A DNA stretch of 64,000 nt, from assembly GCA_948099385.1 (NCBI GenBank), contig CANUEZ040000191.1, positions 3,658,001-3,722,000 of the forward strand, in the 5' to 3' direction. A program made the translations under genes and the position numbers. Numbering within the stretch: the first letter of the stretch is position 1; every line of letters starts with the position of its first letter. Origin of the DNA: Fasciola hepatica (taxonomy: Eukaryota; Platyhelminthes; Trematoda; Plagiorchiida; Fasciolidae). A model generated the notes under the pieces. The model saw only the letters and a list, made by a program, of their open reading frames with translations, was not told the origin of the DNA and did no database searches. Shown here one piece after another: positions 26,609 through 38,380 of the stretch.

Positions 26609-27814
26609 CTCTGTCCATGTGCAATGCTCATGATTCCCTTAGCGGATCAAACAGCTGTACAGTGCTTCCATAATTTTCAATGGTCAGTTCAGTGTTCAAG
26701 CTGCATGGAGATACATATTATACAAATCTACTCTGCTACTGCTCTATTGCATTGTATGAGAAATCTGTGTGGATTGTTCATAGGAGAATGCCTTGGTTTT
26801 ACTTAGGCCCAAAAATAGAGAAGTGATGGAACATGGGATTGGATCGGTGTGCGAGAATTTGGTTGTTACCGTTCAAAGCGAAAGCGAAAGCCGAAGCCAA
26901 TTTGGGGATTGTGCTATATCATGTGTTGTATATGTTGAACAAAGCGTTGAGACCCATAAGGTATAGCCTTGTGGTTTGGGTGTTCGACTGACATTCGTTC
27001 ACCCCAACCCATGCTCGTGTCTCCGAGTGGGCTCTGTCCATGTGCAATGCTCATGATTCGCTTAGCGGATCAAACAGCTGTACAGTGCTTCCATCATTTT
27101 CAATGGTCAGTTCAGTGTTCAAGCTGCATGGAGAATCATATTATACAAATCTACTCTGCTACTGCTCTATTGCATTGTATGAGCAATCTGTGTGGATTGT
27201 TCATAAGGGAATGCCTTGGTTTTACTTAGGCCCATAAATAGAGAAGTGATGGAACATAGGATTGGATCGGTGTGCGAGAATTTGGTTGTTACCGTTCAAA
27301 GCGAAAGCGAAAGCCGAAGCCAATTTGGGGATTGTGCTTTATCATGTATTGTATATGTTGAACAAAGCGTTGAGACCCATATGGTATAGCCTTGTGGTTT
27401 GGGTGTTCGACTGACATTCGTTCACCCCAACCCTTGTTCGTGTCTCCGAGTGGGCTCTGTCCATGTGCAATGCTCATGATTCCCTTAGCGGATCAAACAG
27501 CTGTACAGTGCTTCCATAATTTTCAATGGTCAGTTCAGAGTTCAAGCTGCATGGAGAATCATATTATACAAATCTACTCTGCTACTGCTCTATTGCATTG
27601 TATGAGCAATCTGTGTGGATTGTTCATAGGGGAATGCCTTGGTTTTACTTAGGCCCATAAATAGAGAAGTGATGGAACATAGGATTGGATCGGTGTGCGA
27701 GAATTTGGTTGTTACCGTTCAAAGCGAGAGCGAAAGCCGAAGCCAATTTGGGGATTGTGCTTTATCATGTGTTGTATATGTTGAACAAAGCGTTCGGACC
27801 CATATCGGATAGCC

Positions 27815-28660
27815 TTGTGGTTTGGGTGTTCGACTGACATTCGTTCACCCCAACCCTTGTTCGTGTCTCCGAGTGGGTTCTGCCCATGTGCAATGCTCAT
27901 GATTCGCTTAGCGGATCAAACAGCTGTACAGTGCTTCCATCATTTTCAATGGTCAGTTCAGTGTTCAAGCTGCATGCAGAATCATAATATACAAATCTAC
28001 TCTGCTACTGCTCTATTGCATTGTATGAGCAATCTGTGTGGATTGTTCATAGGGGAATGCCTTGGTTTTACTTAGGCCCATAAATAGAGAAGTGATGGAA
28101 CATAGGATTGGATCGGTGTGCGAGAATTTGGTTGTTACCGTTCAAAGCGAGAGCGAAAGCCGAAGCCAATTTGGGGATTGTGCTATATCATGTGTTGTAT
28201 ATGTTGAACAAATCGTTCGGACCCATATCGGATAGCCTTGTGGTTTGGGTGTTCGACTGACATTCGTTCACCCCAACCCTTGTTCGTGTCTCCGAGTGGG
28301 TTCTGCCCATGTGCAATGCTCATGATTCGCTTAGCGGATCAAACAGCTGTACAGGTCTTCCATCATTTTCAATGGTCAGTTCAGTGTTCAAGCTGCATGC
28401 AGAATCATAATATACAAATCTACTCTGCTACTGCTCTATTGCATTGTATGAGCAATCTGTGTGGATTGTTCATAGGGGAATGCCTTGGTTTTACTTAGGC
28501 CCATAAATAGAGAAGTGATGGAACATAGGATTGGATCGGTGTGCGAGAATTTGGTTGTTACCGTTCAAAGCGAGAGCGAAAGCCGAAGCCAATTTGGGGA
28601 TTGTGCTATATCATGTGTTGTATATGTTGAACAAATCGTTCGGACCCATATCGGATAGCC
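27815..28660 (+). repeat. Recent single-monomer duplication
   Basis: The monomers at 27815 and 28238 are near-identical neighbours, whereas the older block at 22320-26545 has only one such monomer (23589). The 28238 copy carries a change in the core, ACAGGTCTTCC instead of ACAGTGCTTCC. Part of the tail also differs (GTGCTATATC and CAAATCGTT in 28238, GTGCTTTATC and CAAAGCGTT in 27815). Confidence 0.85.
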
Positions 28661-29870
28661 TTGTGGTTTGGGTGTTCGACTGACATTCGTTCACCCCAAC
28701 CCTTGTTCGTGTCTCCGAGTGGGCTCAGTATATGTGCAATGCACATGATTCCCTTAGCGGATCAAACAGCTGTACAGTGCTTCCATCATTTTCAATGGTC
28801 AGTTCAGTGTTCAAGCTGCATGGAGAATCATATTATACAAATCTACTCTGCTACTGCTCTATTGCATTGTATGAGCAATCTGTGTGGATTGTTCATAGGG
28901 GAATGCCTTGGTTTTACTTAGGCCCATAAATAGAGAAGTGATGGAACATAGGATTGGATCGGTGTGCGAGAATTTGGTTGTTACCGTTCAAAGCGAAAGC
29001 GAAAGCCGAAGCCAATTTGGGGATTGTGCAATATCATGTGTTGTATATGTTGAACAAAGCTTTTAGACCCATATGGGATAGCCTTGTGGTTTGGGTGTTC
29101 GACTGACATTCGTTCACCCCAACCCTTGTTCGTGTCTCCGAGTGGGCTCTGTCCATGTGTAATGCTCATGATTCCCTTAGCGGATCAAACAGCTGTACAG
29201 TGCTTCCATCATTTCAATGGTCAGTTCAGTGTTCAAGCTGCATGGAGAATCATATTATACCAATCTACTCTGCTACTGCTCTATTGCATTGTATGAGCAA
29301 TCTGTGTGGATTTTTCATAGGGGAATGCCTTGGTTTTACTTAGGCCCATAAATAGAGAAGTGATGTAAAATAGGATTGGATCGGTGTGCGAGAATTTGAT
29401 TGTTACCGTTCAAAGCGAAAGCGAAAGCCGAAGCCAATTTGGGGATTGTGCTATATCATGTATTGTATATGTTGAACAAAGCGTTGAGACCCATATCGGA
29501 TGGCCTTGTGGTTTGGGTGTTCGACTGACATTCGTTCACCCCAACCCTTGTTCGTGTCTCCGAGTGGGTTCTGTCCATGTGCAATGCTCATGATTCGCTT
29601 AGCGGATCAAACAGCTGTACAGTGCTTCCATAATTTTCAATGGTCAGTTCAGTGTTCAAGCTGCATGGAGAATCATATTATACAAATCTACTCTGCTACT
29701 ACTCTATTGCATTGTGTGAGCAATCTGTGTGGATTGTTCATAGGGGAATGCCTTGGTTTTACTTAGGCCCATAAATAGAGAAGTGATGGAACATAGGATT
29801 GGATCGGTGTGCGAGAATTTGGTTGTTACCGTTCAAAGCGAAAGCGAAAGCCGAAGCCAATTTGGGGATT

Positions 29871-29946
29871 TTGCTTTTCGTGTATTGCCAATGTTGAACA
29901 AAGCGTTGAGACCCGTATCGGATAGCCTTGTGATCTGAATATTCGA
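29871..29946 (+). repeat. Diverged subfamily patch 3 (shorter)
   Basis: It has TTGCTTTTCGTG, GCCAATG and GTGATCTGAATATTCGAC, then returns to the common sequence before the CTCCGAGTGG site (here TATCCGAGTGG). It is the partner of the 25221 patch within the long HOR, but its right edge is earlier, which suggests a later exchange clipped it. Confidence 0.72.
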
Positions 29947-31194
29947 CTGACATTCGTTCACCCCAACCCTTGTTCGTGTATCCGAGTGGGCTCTGTCCAT
30001 GTGCAATGCTCATGATTCCCTTAGCGGATCAAACAGCTGTACAGTGCTTCCATAATTTTCAATGGTCAGTTCAGTGTTCAAGCTGCATGGAGAATCATAT
30101 TATACAAATCTACTCTGCTACTGCTCTATTGCATTGTATGAGCAATCTGTGTGGATTGTTCATAAGGGAATGCCTTGGTTTTATTTAGGCCCATAAATAG
30201 AAAAGTGATGGAACATAGGATTGGATCGGTGTGCGAGAATTTGGTTGTCACCGTTCAAAGCGAAAGCGAAAGCCGAAGCCAATTTGGGGATTGTGCTATA
30301 TCATGTAGTGTATATGTTGAACAAAGCTTTGAGACCCATATCGGATAGCCTTGTGGTTTGGGTGTTCGACTGACATTCGTTCACCCCAACCCTTGTTCGT
30401 GTCTCCGAGTGGGTTCTGTCCATGTGCAATGCTCATGATTCCCTTAGCGGATCAAACAGCTGTACAGTGCTTCCATCATTTCAATGGTCAGTTCAGTGTT
30501 CAAGCTGCATGGAGAATCATATTATACAAATCTACTCTGCTACTGCTCTATTGCATTGTATGAGCAATCTGTGTGGATTTTTCATAGGGGAATGCCTTGG
30601 TTTTACTTAGGCCCATAAATAGAGAAGTGATGGAACATAGGATTGGATCGGTGTTGGAGAATTCGGTTGTTACCGTTCAAAGCGAAAGCGAAAGCCGAAG
30701 CCAATTTGGGGATTGTGCTATATCATGTGTTGTATATGTTGAACAAAGCGTTGAGACCCATATCGGATAGCCTTGTGGTTTGGGTGTTCGACTGACATTC
30801 GTTCACCCCAACCCTTGTTCGTGTCTCCGAGTGGGTTCTGTCCATGTGCAATGCTCATGATTCGCTTAGCGGATCAAACAGCTGTACAGTGCTTCCATAA
30901 TTTTCAATGGTCAGTTCAGTGTTCAAGCTGCATGGAGAATCATATTATACAAATCTACTCTGCTACTACTCTATTGCATTGTATGAGCAATCTTTGTGGA
31001 TTGTTCATAGGGGAATGCCTTGGTTTTACTTAGGCCCATAAATAGAGAAGTGATGGAACATAGGATTGGATCGGTGTGCGAGAATTTGGTTGTTACCGTT
31101 CAAAGCGAGAGCGAAAGCCGAAGCCAATTTGGGGATTTTGCTTTTCGTGTATTGTATATGTTGAACAAAGCGTTGAGACACATATCGGATGGCC

Positions 31195-33308
31195 TTGTGG
31201 TTTGGGTGTTCGACTGACATTCGTTTACCCCAACCCTTGTTCGTGTCTCCGAGTGGGTTCTGTCCATGTGCAATGCTCATGATTCGCTTAGCGGATCAAA
31301 CAGCTGTACAGTGCTTCCATCATTTTCAATGGTCAGTTCAGTGTTCAAGCTGCATGGAGAATCATATTATACAAATCTACTCTGCTACTACTCTATTGCA
31401 TTGTGTGAGCAATCTGTGTGGATTGTTCATAGGGGAAAGGCTTGGTTTTACTTAGGCCCATAAATAGAGAAGTGATGGAACATAGGATTGGATCGGTGTG
31501 CGAGAATTTGGTTGTTACCGTTCAAAGCGAAAGCGAAAGCCGAAGCCAATTTGGGGATTTTGCTATTCGTGTATTGCCAATGTTGACCAAAGCGTTGAGA
31601 CCCATATCGGATTGCCTTGTGATCTGAATACTCGACTGACATTCGTTCACCCCAACCCTTGTTCGTGTCCCCGTGTGGGCTCTGTCCATGTGCAATGCTC
31701 ATGATTCCCTTAGCGGATCAAACAGCTGTACAGTGCTTCCATCATTTTCAATGGTCAGTTCAGTGTCCAAGCTGCATGGAGAATCATATTATACAAATCT
31801 ACTCTGCTACTGCTCTATTGCATTGTATGAGCAATCTGTGTGGATTGTTCATAAGGGAATGCCTTGGTTTTATTTAGGCCCATAAATAGAGAAGTGATGG
31901 AACATAGGATTGGATCGGTGTGCGAGAATTTGGTTGTTACCGTTCAAAGCGAAAGCGAAAGCCGAAGCCAATTTGGGGATTGTGCTATATCATGTATTGT
32001 ATATGTTGAACAAAGCGTTGAGACCCATATCGGATAGCCTTGTGGTTTGGGTGTTCGACTGACATTCGTTCACCCCAACCCTTGTTCGTGTCTCCGAGTG
32101 GGTTCTGTCCATGTGCAATGCTCATGATTCCCTTAGCGGATCAAACAGCTGTACAGTGCTTCCATCATTTTCAATGGTCAGTTCAGTGTTCAAGCTGCAT
32201 GGAGAATCATATTATACAAATCTACTCTGCTACTGCTCTATTGCATTGTATGAGCAATCTGTGTGGGGATTGTTCATAAGGGAATGCCTTGGTTTTACTT
32301 AGGCCCATAAATAGAGAAGTGATGGAACATAGGATTGGATCGGTGTGCGAGAATTTGGTTGTTACCGTTCAAAGCGAAAGCGAAAGCCGAAGCCAATTTG
32401 GGGATTGTGCTATATCATGTAGTGTATGTTTCGAACAAATCGTTCAGACCCATATGGGATAGCCTTGTGGTTTGGGTGTTCGACTGACATTCGTTCACCC
32501 CAACCCTTGTTCGTGTCTCCGAGTGGGTTCTGTCCATGTGCAATGCTCATGATTCCCTTAGCGGATCAAACAGCTGTACAGTGCTTCCATCATTTCAATG
32601 GTCAGTTCAGTGTTCAAGCTGCATGGAGAATCATATTATACAAATCTACTCTGCTACTGCTCTATTGCATTGTATGAGCAATCTGTGTGGATTGTTCATA
32701 GGGGAATGCCTTGGTTTTACTTAGGCCCATAAATAGAGAAGTGATGGAACATAGGATTGGATCGGTGTGCGAGAATTTGGTTGTTACCATTCAAAGCGAA
32801 AGCGAAAGCCGAAGCCAGTTTGGGGATTGTGCTATATCATGTATTGTATATGTTGAACAAAGCGTTGAGACCCATATCGGATAGCCTTGTGGTTTGGGTG
32901 TTCGACTGACATTCGTTCACCCCAACCCTTGTTCGTGTCTCCGAGAGGGCTCAGTACATGTGCAATGCACATGATTCAATTAGCGGATCAAACAGCTGTA
33001 CAGTGCTTCCATCATTTCAATGGTCAGTTCAGTGTTCAAGCTGCATGGAGAATCATATTATACAAATCTACTCTGCTACTGCTCTATTGCATTGTATGAG
33101 CAATCCGTGTGGATTGTTCATAGGGGAATGCCTTGGTTTTACTTAGGCCCATAAATAGAGAAGTGATGGAACATAGGATTGGATCGGTGTGCGAGAATTT
33201 GGTTGTTACCGTTCAAAGCGAAAGCGAAAGCCGAAGCCAATTTGGGGATTGTGCTATATCATGTAGTGTATATGTTGAACAAAGCGTTGAGACCCATATG
33301 GGATAGCC
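31195..33308 (+). repeat. Heterogeneous block, five monomers
   Basis: Monomers start at 31195, 31617, 32040, 32465 and 32887. The 32040 copy is 425 bp from a GTGTGGGG insertion and ends with a unique tail, GTATGTTTCGAACAAATCG. The 32887 copy has the perfect palindrome allele (32957-32973) and GATTCAATTAGCGG, which is otherwise seen only in the 2442 monomer. Confidence 0.88.
31558..31678 (+). repeat. Diverged subfamily patch 4
   Basis: It shows TTGCTATTCGTG, GCCAATG, GTGATCTGAATACTCGAC and CCCCGTGTGG, a slightly different version of the patch at 25221. It spans the start of the monomer at 31617. Short fragments of the same allele (GCTTTTCGTG only) occur near 31139 and 34945. Confidence 0.72.
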
Positions 33309-34577
33309 TTGTGGTTTGGGTGTTCGACTGACATTCGTTTACCCCAACCCTTGTTCGTGTCTCCGAGTGGGTTCTGTCCATGTGCAATACTCATGATTCC
33401 CTTAGCGGATCAAACAGCTGTACAGTGCTTCCATCATTTTCAATGGTCAGTTCAGTGTTCAAGCTGCATGCAGAAGCATAATATACTAATCGACTCTGCT
33501 ACTGCTCTCTTGCATTGTATGAGCAATCTGTGTGGATTATTCATAAGGGAATGCCTTGGTTTTACTTAGGCCCATAAATAGAGAAGTGATGGAACATAGG
33601 ATTGGATCGGTGTGCGAGAATTTGGTTGTTACCGTTCAAAGCGAAAGCGAAAGCCGAAGCCAATTTGGGGATTGTGCTTTAACATGTATTGTATATGTTG
33701 AACAAAGCCTTGAGACTCATATGGGATAGCCTTGTGGTTTGGGTGTTCGACTGACATTCGTTCACCCCAACCCTTGTTCGTGTCTCCGAGTGGGCTCTGT
33801 CCATGTGCAATGCACATGATTCCTTTAGCGGATCAAACAGCTGTACAGTGCTTCCATCATTTCAATGGTCAGTTCAGTGTTCAAGCTGCATGGAGAATCA
33901 TATTATACAAATCTACCCTGCTACTACTCTATTGCATTGTATGAGCCATCTGTGTGGATTGTTCATAAGGGAATGCCTTGGTTTTACTTAGGCCCATAAA
34001 TAGAGCAGTGATAGAACATAGGATTGGATCGGTGTGCGAGAATTTGGTTGTTACCGTTCAAAGCGAAAGCGAAAGCCGAAGCCAATTCGGGGATTGTGCT
34101 TGATCATGTATTGTATATGTTGAACAAAGCGTTGAGAGCCTTATCGGATGGCCCTGTGGTTTGGGTGTTCGACTGACATTCGTTCACCCCAACCCTTGTT
34201 CGTGTCTCCGAGTGGGCTCTGTCCATGTGCAATACTCATGATTCCCTTAGCGGATCAAACAGCTGTACAGTGCTTCCATCATTTCAATGGTCAGTTCAGT
34301 GTTCAAGCTGCATGGAGAATCATATTATACAAATCTACTCTGCTACTGCTCTATTGCATTGTATGAGCAATCTGTGTGGGGATTGTTCATAGGGGAATGC
34401 CTTGGTTTTACTTAGGCCCATAAATAGAGAAGTGATGGAACATAGGATTGGATCGGTGTGCGAGAATTTGGTTGTTACCGTTCAAAGCGAAAGCGAAAGC
34501 CGAAGCCAATTTGGGGATTGTGCTATATCATGTAGTGTATATGTTGAACAAAGCGTTGAGACCCATATCGGATAGCC
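33309..34577 (+). repeat. 3-mer HOR, copy 1 (1269 bp)
   Basis: Monomers start at 33309, 33732 and 34154. The 33309 copy has CAGAAGCATAATATACTAATC, spelled here as CAGAAGCATAA then TATACTAATC, plus CTCTCTTGC, both shared with 34578. The 33732 copy has the palindrome allele and CTTGAGACTC upstream of it, shared with 35000. The 34154 copy has GGATGGCC upstream of it, shared with 35844. Confidence 0.8.
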
Positions 34578-36266
34578 TTGTGGTTTGGGTGTTCGACTGA
34601 CATTCGTTCACCCCAACCCTTGTTCGTGTCTCCGAGTGGGCTCTGTCCATGTGCAATACTCATGATTCCATTAGCGGATCAAACAGCTGTACAGTGCTTC
34701 CATCATTTTCAATGGTCAGTTCAGTGTTCAAGCTGCATGCAGAAGCATAATATACTAATCTACTCTGCTACTGCTCTCTTGCATTGTATGAGCAATCTGT
34801 GTGGATTATTCATAAGGGAATGCCTTGGTTTTACTTAGGCCCATAAATAGAGAAGTGATGGAACATGGGATTGGATCGGTGTGCGAGAATTTGGTTGTTA
34901 CCGTTCAAAGCGAAAGCGAAAGCCGAAGCCAATTTGGGGATTGTGCTTTTCGTGTATTGTATATGTTGAACAAAGCCTTGAGACTCATATGGGATAGCCT
35001 TGTGGTTTGGGTGTTCGACTGACATTCGTTCACCCCAACCCTTGTTCGTGTCTCCGAGTGGGCTCTGTCCATGTGCAATGCACATGATTCCCTTAGCGGA
35101 TCAAACAGCTGTACAGTGCTTCCATCATTTCAATGGTCAGTTCAGTGTTCAAGCTGCATGGAGAATCATATTATACAAATCTACTCTGCTACTGCTCTAT
35201 TGCATTGTCTGAGCAATCTGTGTGGATTGTTCATAGGGGAATGCCTTGGTTTTACTTAGGCCCATAAATAGAGAAGTGATGGAACATGGGATCGGATCGG
35301 TGTGCGAGAATTTGGTTGTTACCGTTCAAAGCGAAAGCGAAAGCCGAAGCCAATTTGGGGATTGTGCTTTATCATGTATTGTATATGTTGAACAAAGCCT
35401 TGAGACTCATATGGGATAGCCTTGTGGTTTGGGTGTTCGACTGACATTCGTTCACCCCAACCCTTGTTCGTGTCTCCGAGTGGGCTCTGTCCATGTGCAA
35501 TGCACATGATTCCCTTAGCGGATCAAACAGCTGTACAGTGCTTCCATCATTTCAATGGTCAGTTCAGTGTTCAAGCTGCATGGAGAATCATATTATACAA
35601 ATCTACTCTGCTACTGCTCTATTGCATTGTATGAGCAATCTGTGTGGATTGTTCATAAGGGAATGCCTTGGTTTTACTTAGGCCCATAAATAGAGAAGTG
35701 ATAGAACATAGGATTGGATCGGTGTGCGAGAATTTGGTTGTTACCGTTCAAAGCGAAAGCGAAAGCCGAAGCCAATTCGGGGATTGTGCTATATCATGTA
35801 TTGTATAGGTTGAACAAAGCTTTGAGAGCCATATCGGATGGCCTTGTGGTTTGGGTGTTCGACTGACATTCGTTCACCCCAACCCTTGTTCGTGTCTCCG
35901 AGTGGGCTCTGTCCATGTGCAATGCTCATGATTCCCTTAGCGGATCAAACAGCTGTACAGTACTTCCATCATTTTCAATGGTCAGTTCAGTGTTCAAGCT
36001 GCATGGAGAATCATATTATACGAATCTACTCTGCTACTGCTCTATTGCATTGTATGAGCAATCTGTGTGGATTGTTCATAAGGGAATGCCTTGGTTTTAC
36101 TTAGGCCCATAAATAGAGAAGTGATGGAACATAGGATTGGATCGGTGTGCGAGAATTTGGTTGTTACCGTTCAAAGCGAAAGCGAAAGCCGAAGCCAGTT
36201 TGGGGATTGTGCTTTATCATGTATTGTATATGTTGAACCAAGCGTTGAGACCCATATCGGATAGCC
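34578..36266 (+). repeat. 3-mer HOR, copy 2 with one extra monomer (1689 bp)
   Basis: Monomers start at 34578, 35000, 35422 and 35844. They match 33309, 33732 and 34154 in order, with the second monomer present twice (35000 and 35422). The 35000 copy is preceded by a GCTTTTCGTG fragment of the diverged subfamily near 34945. Confidence 0.8.
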
Positions 36267-36688
36267 TTGTGGTTTGGGTGTTCGACTGACATTCGTTCAC
36301 CCCAACCGTTGTTCGTGTCTCCGAGTGGGCTCTGTCCATGTGCAATACTCATGATTCCCTTAGCGGATCAAACAGCTGTACAGTGCTTCCATCATTTCAA
36401 TGGTCAGTTCAGTGTTCAAGCTGCATGGAGAATCATATTATACAAATCTACTCTGCTACTGCTCTATTGCATTGTATGAGCAATCTGTGTGGATTGTTCA
36501 TAGGGGAAAGGCTTGGTTTTAACTAAGCCCATAAATAGAAAAGTGATGGAACATAGGATTGGATCGGTGTGCGAGAATTTGGTTGTTACCGTTCAAAGCG
36601 AAAGCGAAAGCCGAAGCCAATTTGGGGATTGTGCTATATCATGTATTGTATATGTTGAACAAAGCGTTGAGACCCATATCGGATAGCC
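36267..36688 (+). repeat. Single monomer between HOR blocks
   Basis: This 422-bp monomer has the short T run. It is the first in the window with the AAGGCTTGG to AACTAAGCCC ending (36510-36529) that becomes common to the right and strengthens the hairpin described at 61490. Confidence 0.85.
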
Positions 36689-37534
36689 TTGTGGTTTGGG
36701 TGTTCGACTGACATTCGTTCACCCCAACCCTTGTTCGTGTCTCCGAGTGAGCACTGTCCATGTGCAATACTCATGATTCCCTTAGCGGATCAAACAGCTG
36801 TACAGTGCTTCCATCATTTTCAATGGTCAGTTCAGTGTTCAAGCTGCATGCAGAAGCATAATATACAAATCTACTCTGCTACTGCTCTATTGCATTGTAT
36901 GAGCAATCTGTGTGGATTGTTCATCAGGGAATGCCTTGGTTTTACTAAGGCCCATAAATAGAGAATTGATGGAACATAGGATTAGATCGGTGTGCGAGAA
37001 TTTGGTTGTTACCGTTCAAAGCGAAAGCGAAAGCCGAAGCCAGTTTGGGGATTGTGCTTTATCATGTATTGTATATGTTGAACAAAGCGTTGAGACCCAT
37101 ATGGGATAGCTTTGTGGTTTGGGTGTTCGACTGACATTCGTTCACCCCAACCCTTGTTCGTGTGTCCCAGTGGGCTCTGTCCATGTGCAATGCTCATGAT
37201 TCCCTTAGCGGATCAAACAGCTGTACAGTGCTTCCATCATTTTCAATGGTCAGTTCAGTGTTCAAGCTGCATGGAGATACGTATTATACAAATCTACTCT
37301 GCTACTGCTCTATTGCATTGTATGAGCAATCTGTGTGGATTGTTCATAGGGGAACGGCTTGGTTTTAACTAGGCCCATAAATAGAGAAGTGATGGAACAT
37401 AGGATTGGATCGGTGTGCGAGAATTTGGTTGTTACCGTTCAAAGCGAAAGCGAAAGCCGAAGCCAATTTGGGGATTGTGCTATATCATGTATTGTATATG
37501 TTGGACAAAGCGTTGAAACCCATATCGGATAGCC
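36689..37534 (+). repeat. Dimer HOR, copy 1 (846 bp)
   Basis: Monomers start at 36689 and 37112. Shared with the next 846 bp are CGAGTGAGC, CAGAAGCATAATATAC, CATCAGGGAATGCC, TTTTACTAAGGCCC, GATTAGATCGG and TAGCTTTGTGG. The second monomer has TGTGTCCCAGTGG. Confidence 0.88.
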
Positions 37535-38380
37535 TTCTGGTTTGGGTGTTCGACTGACATTCGTTCACCCCAACCCTTGTTCGTGTCTCCGAGTGAGCTC
37601 TGTCCATGTGCAATACTCATGATTCCCTTAGCGGATCAAACAGCTGTACAGTGCTTCCATCATTTTCAATGGTCAGTTCAGTGTTCAAGCTGCATGCAGA
37701 AGCATAATATACAAATCTACTCTGCTACTGCTCTATTGCATGGTATGAGCAATCTGTGTGGATTGTTCATCAGGGAATGCCTTGGTTTTACTAAGGCCCA
37801 TAAATAGAGAAGTGATGGAACATAGGATTAGATCGGTGTGCGACAATTTGGTTGTTACCGTTCAAAGCGAAAGCGAAAGCCGAAGCCAGTTTGGGGATTG
37901 TGCTTTATCATGTATTGTATATGTTGAACAAAGCGTTGAGACCCATATGGGATAGCTTTGTGGTTTGTGTGTTCGACTGACATTCGTTCACCCCAACCCT
38001 TGTTCGTGTCTCCCAGTGGGCTCTGTCCATGTGCAATGCTCATGATTCCCTTAGCGGATCAAACAGCTGTACAGTGCTTCCATCATTTTCAATGGTCAGT
38101 TCAGTGTTCAAGCTGCATGGAGAATCATATTATACAAATCTACTCTGCTACTGCTCTATTGCATCGTATGAGCAATCTGTGTGGATTGTTCATAAGGGAA
38201 AGGCTTGGTTTTAACTAGGCCCATAAATAGAAAAGTGATGGAACATAGGATTGGATCGGTGTGCGAGAATTTGGTTGTTACCGTTCAAAGCGAAAGCGAA
38301 AGCCGAAGCCAATTTGGGGATTGTGCTTTATCATGTTTTGTATATGTTGAACAAAGCGTTGAGACCCATATGGGATAGCC
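37535..38380 (+). repeat. Dimer HOR, copy 2 (846 bp)
   Basis: Monomers start at 37535 (here TTCTGG in place of TTGTGG) and 37958. The 37958 copy is the first with GTTTGTGTGTTCGAC, a half-way form towards the GTTTGTGTGTTTGAC start allele that marks the right-hand HOR from 42185. Confidence 0.88.

Larger units (their letters stand above)
26546..31194 (+). repeat. Longest HOR, copy 2 (11 monomers, 4649 bp)
   Basis: Monomers start at 26546, 26969, 27392, 27815, 28238, 28661, 29084, 29506, 29928, 30351 and 30773. It repeats 22320-26545 in order, with one added monomer at 28238 that is a near copy of 27815. A handful of single-base differences separate the two blocks, for example CCCAAAAATAGAG near 26810 and CAAAGCGAAAGCG near 28990 (CAAAGCAAAAGCG in copy 1). 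Confidence 0.9.
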
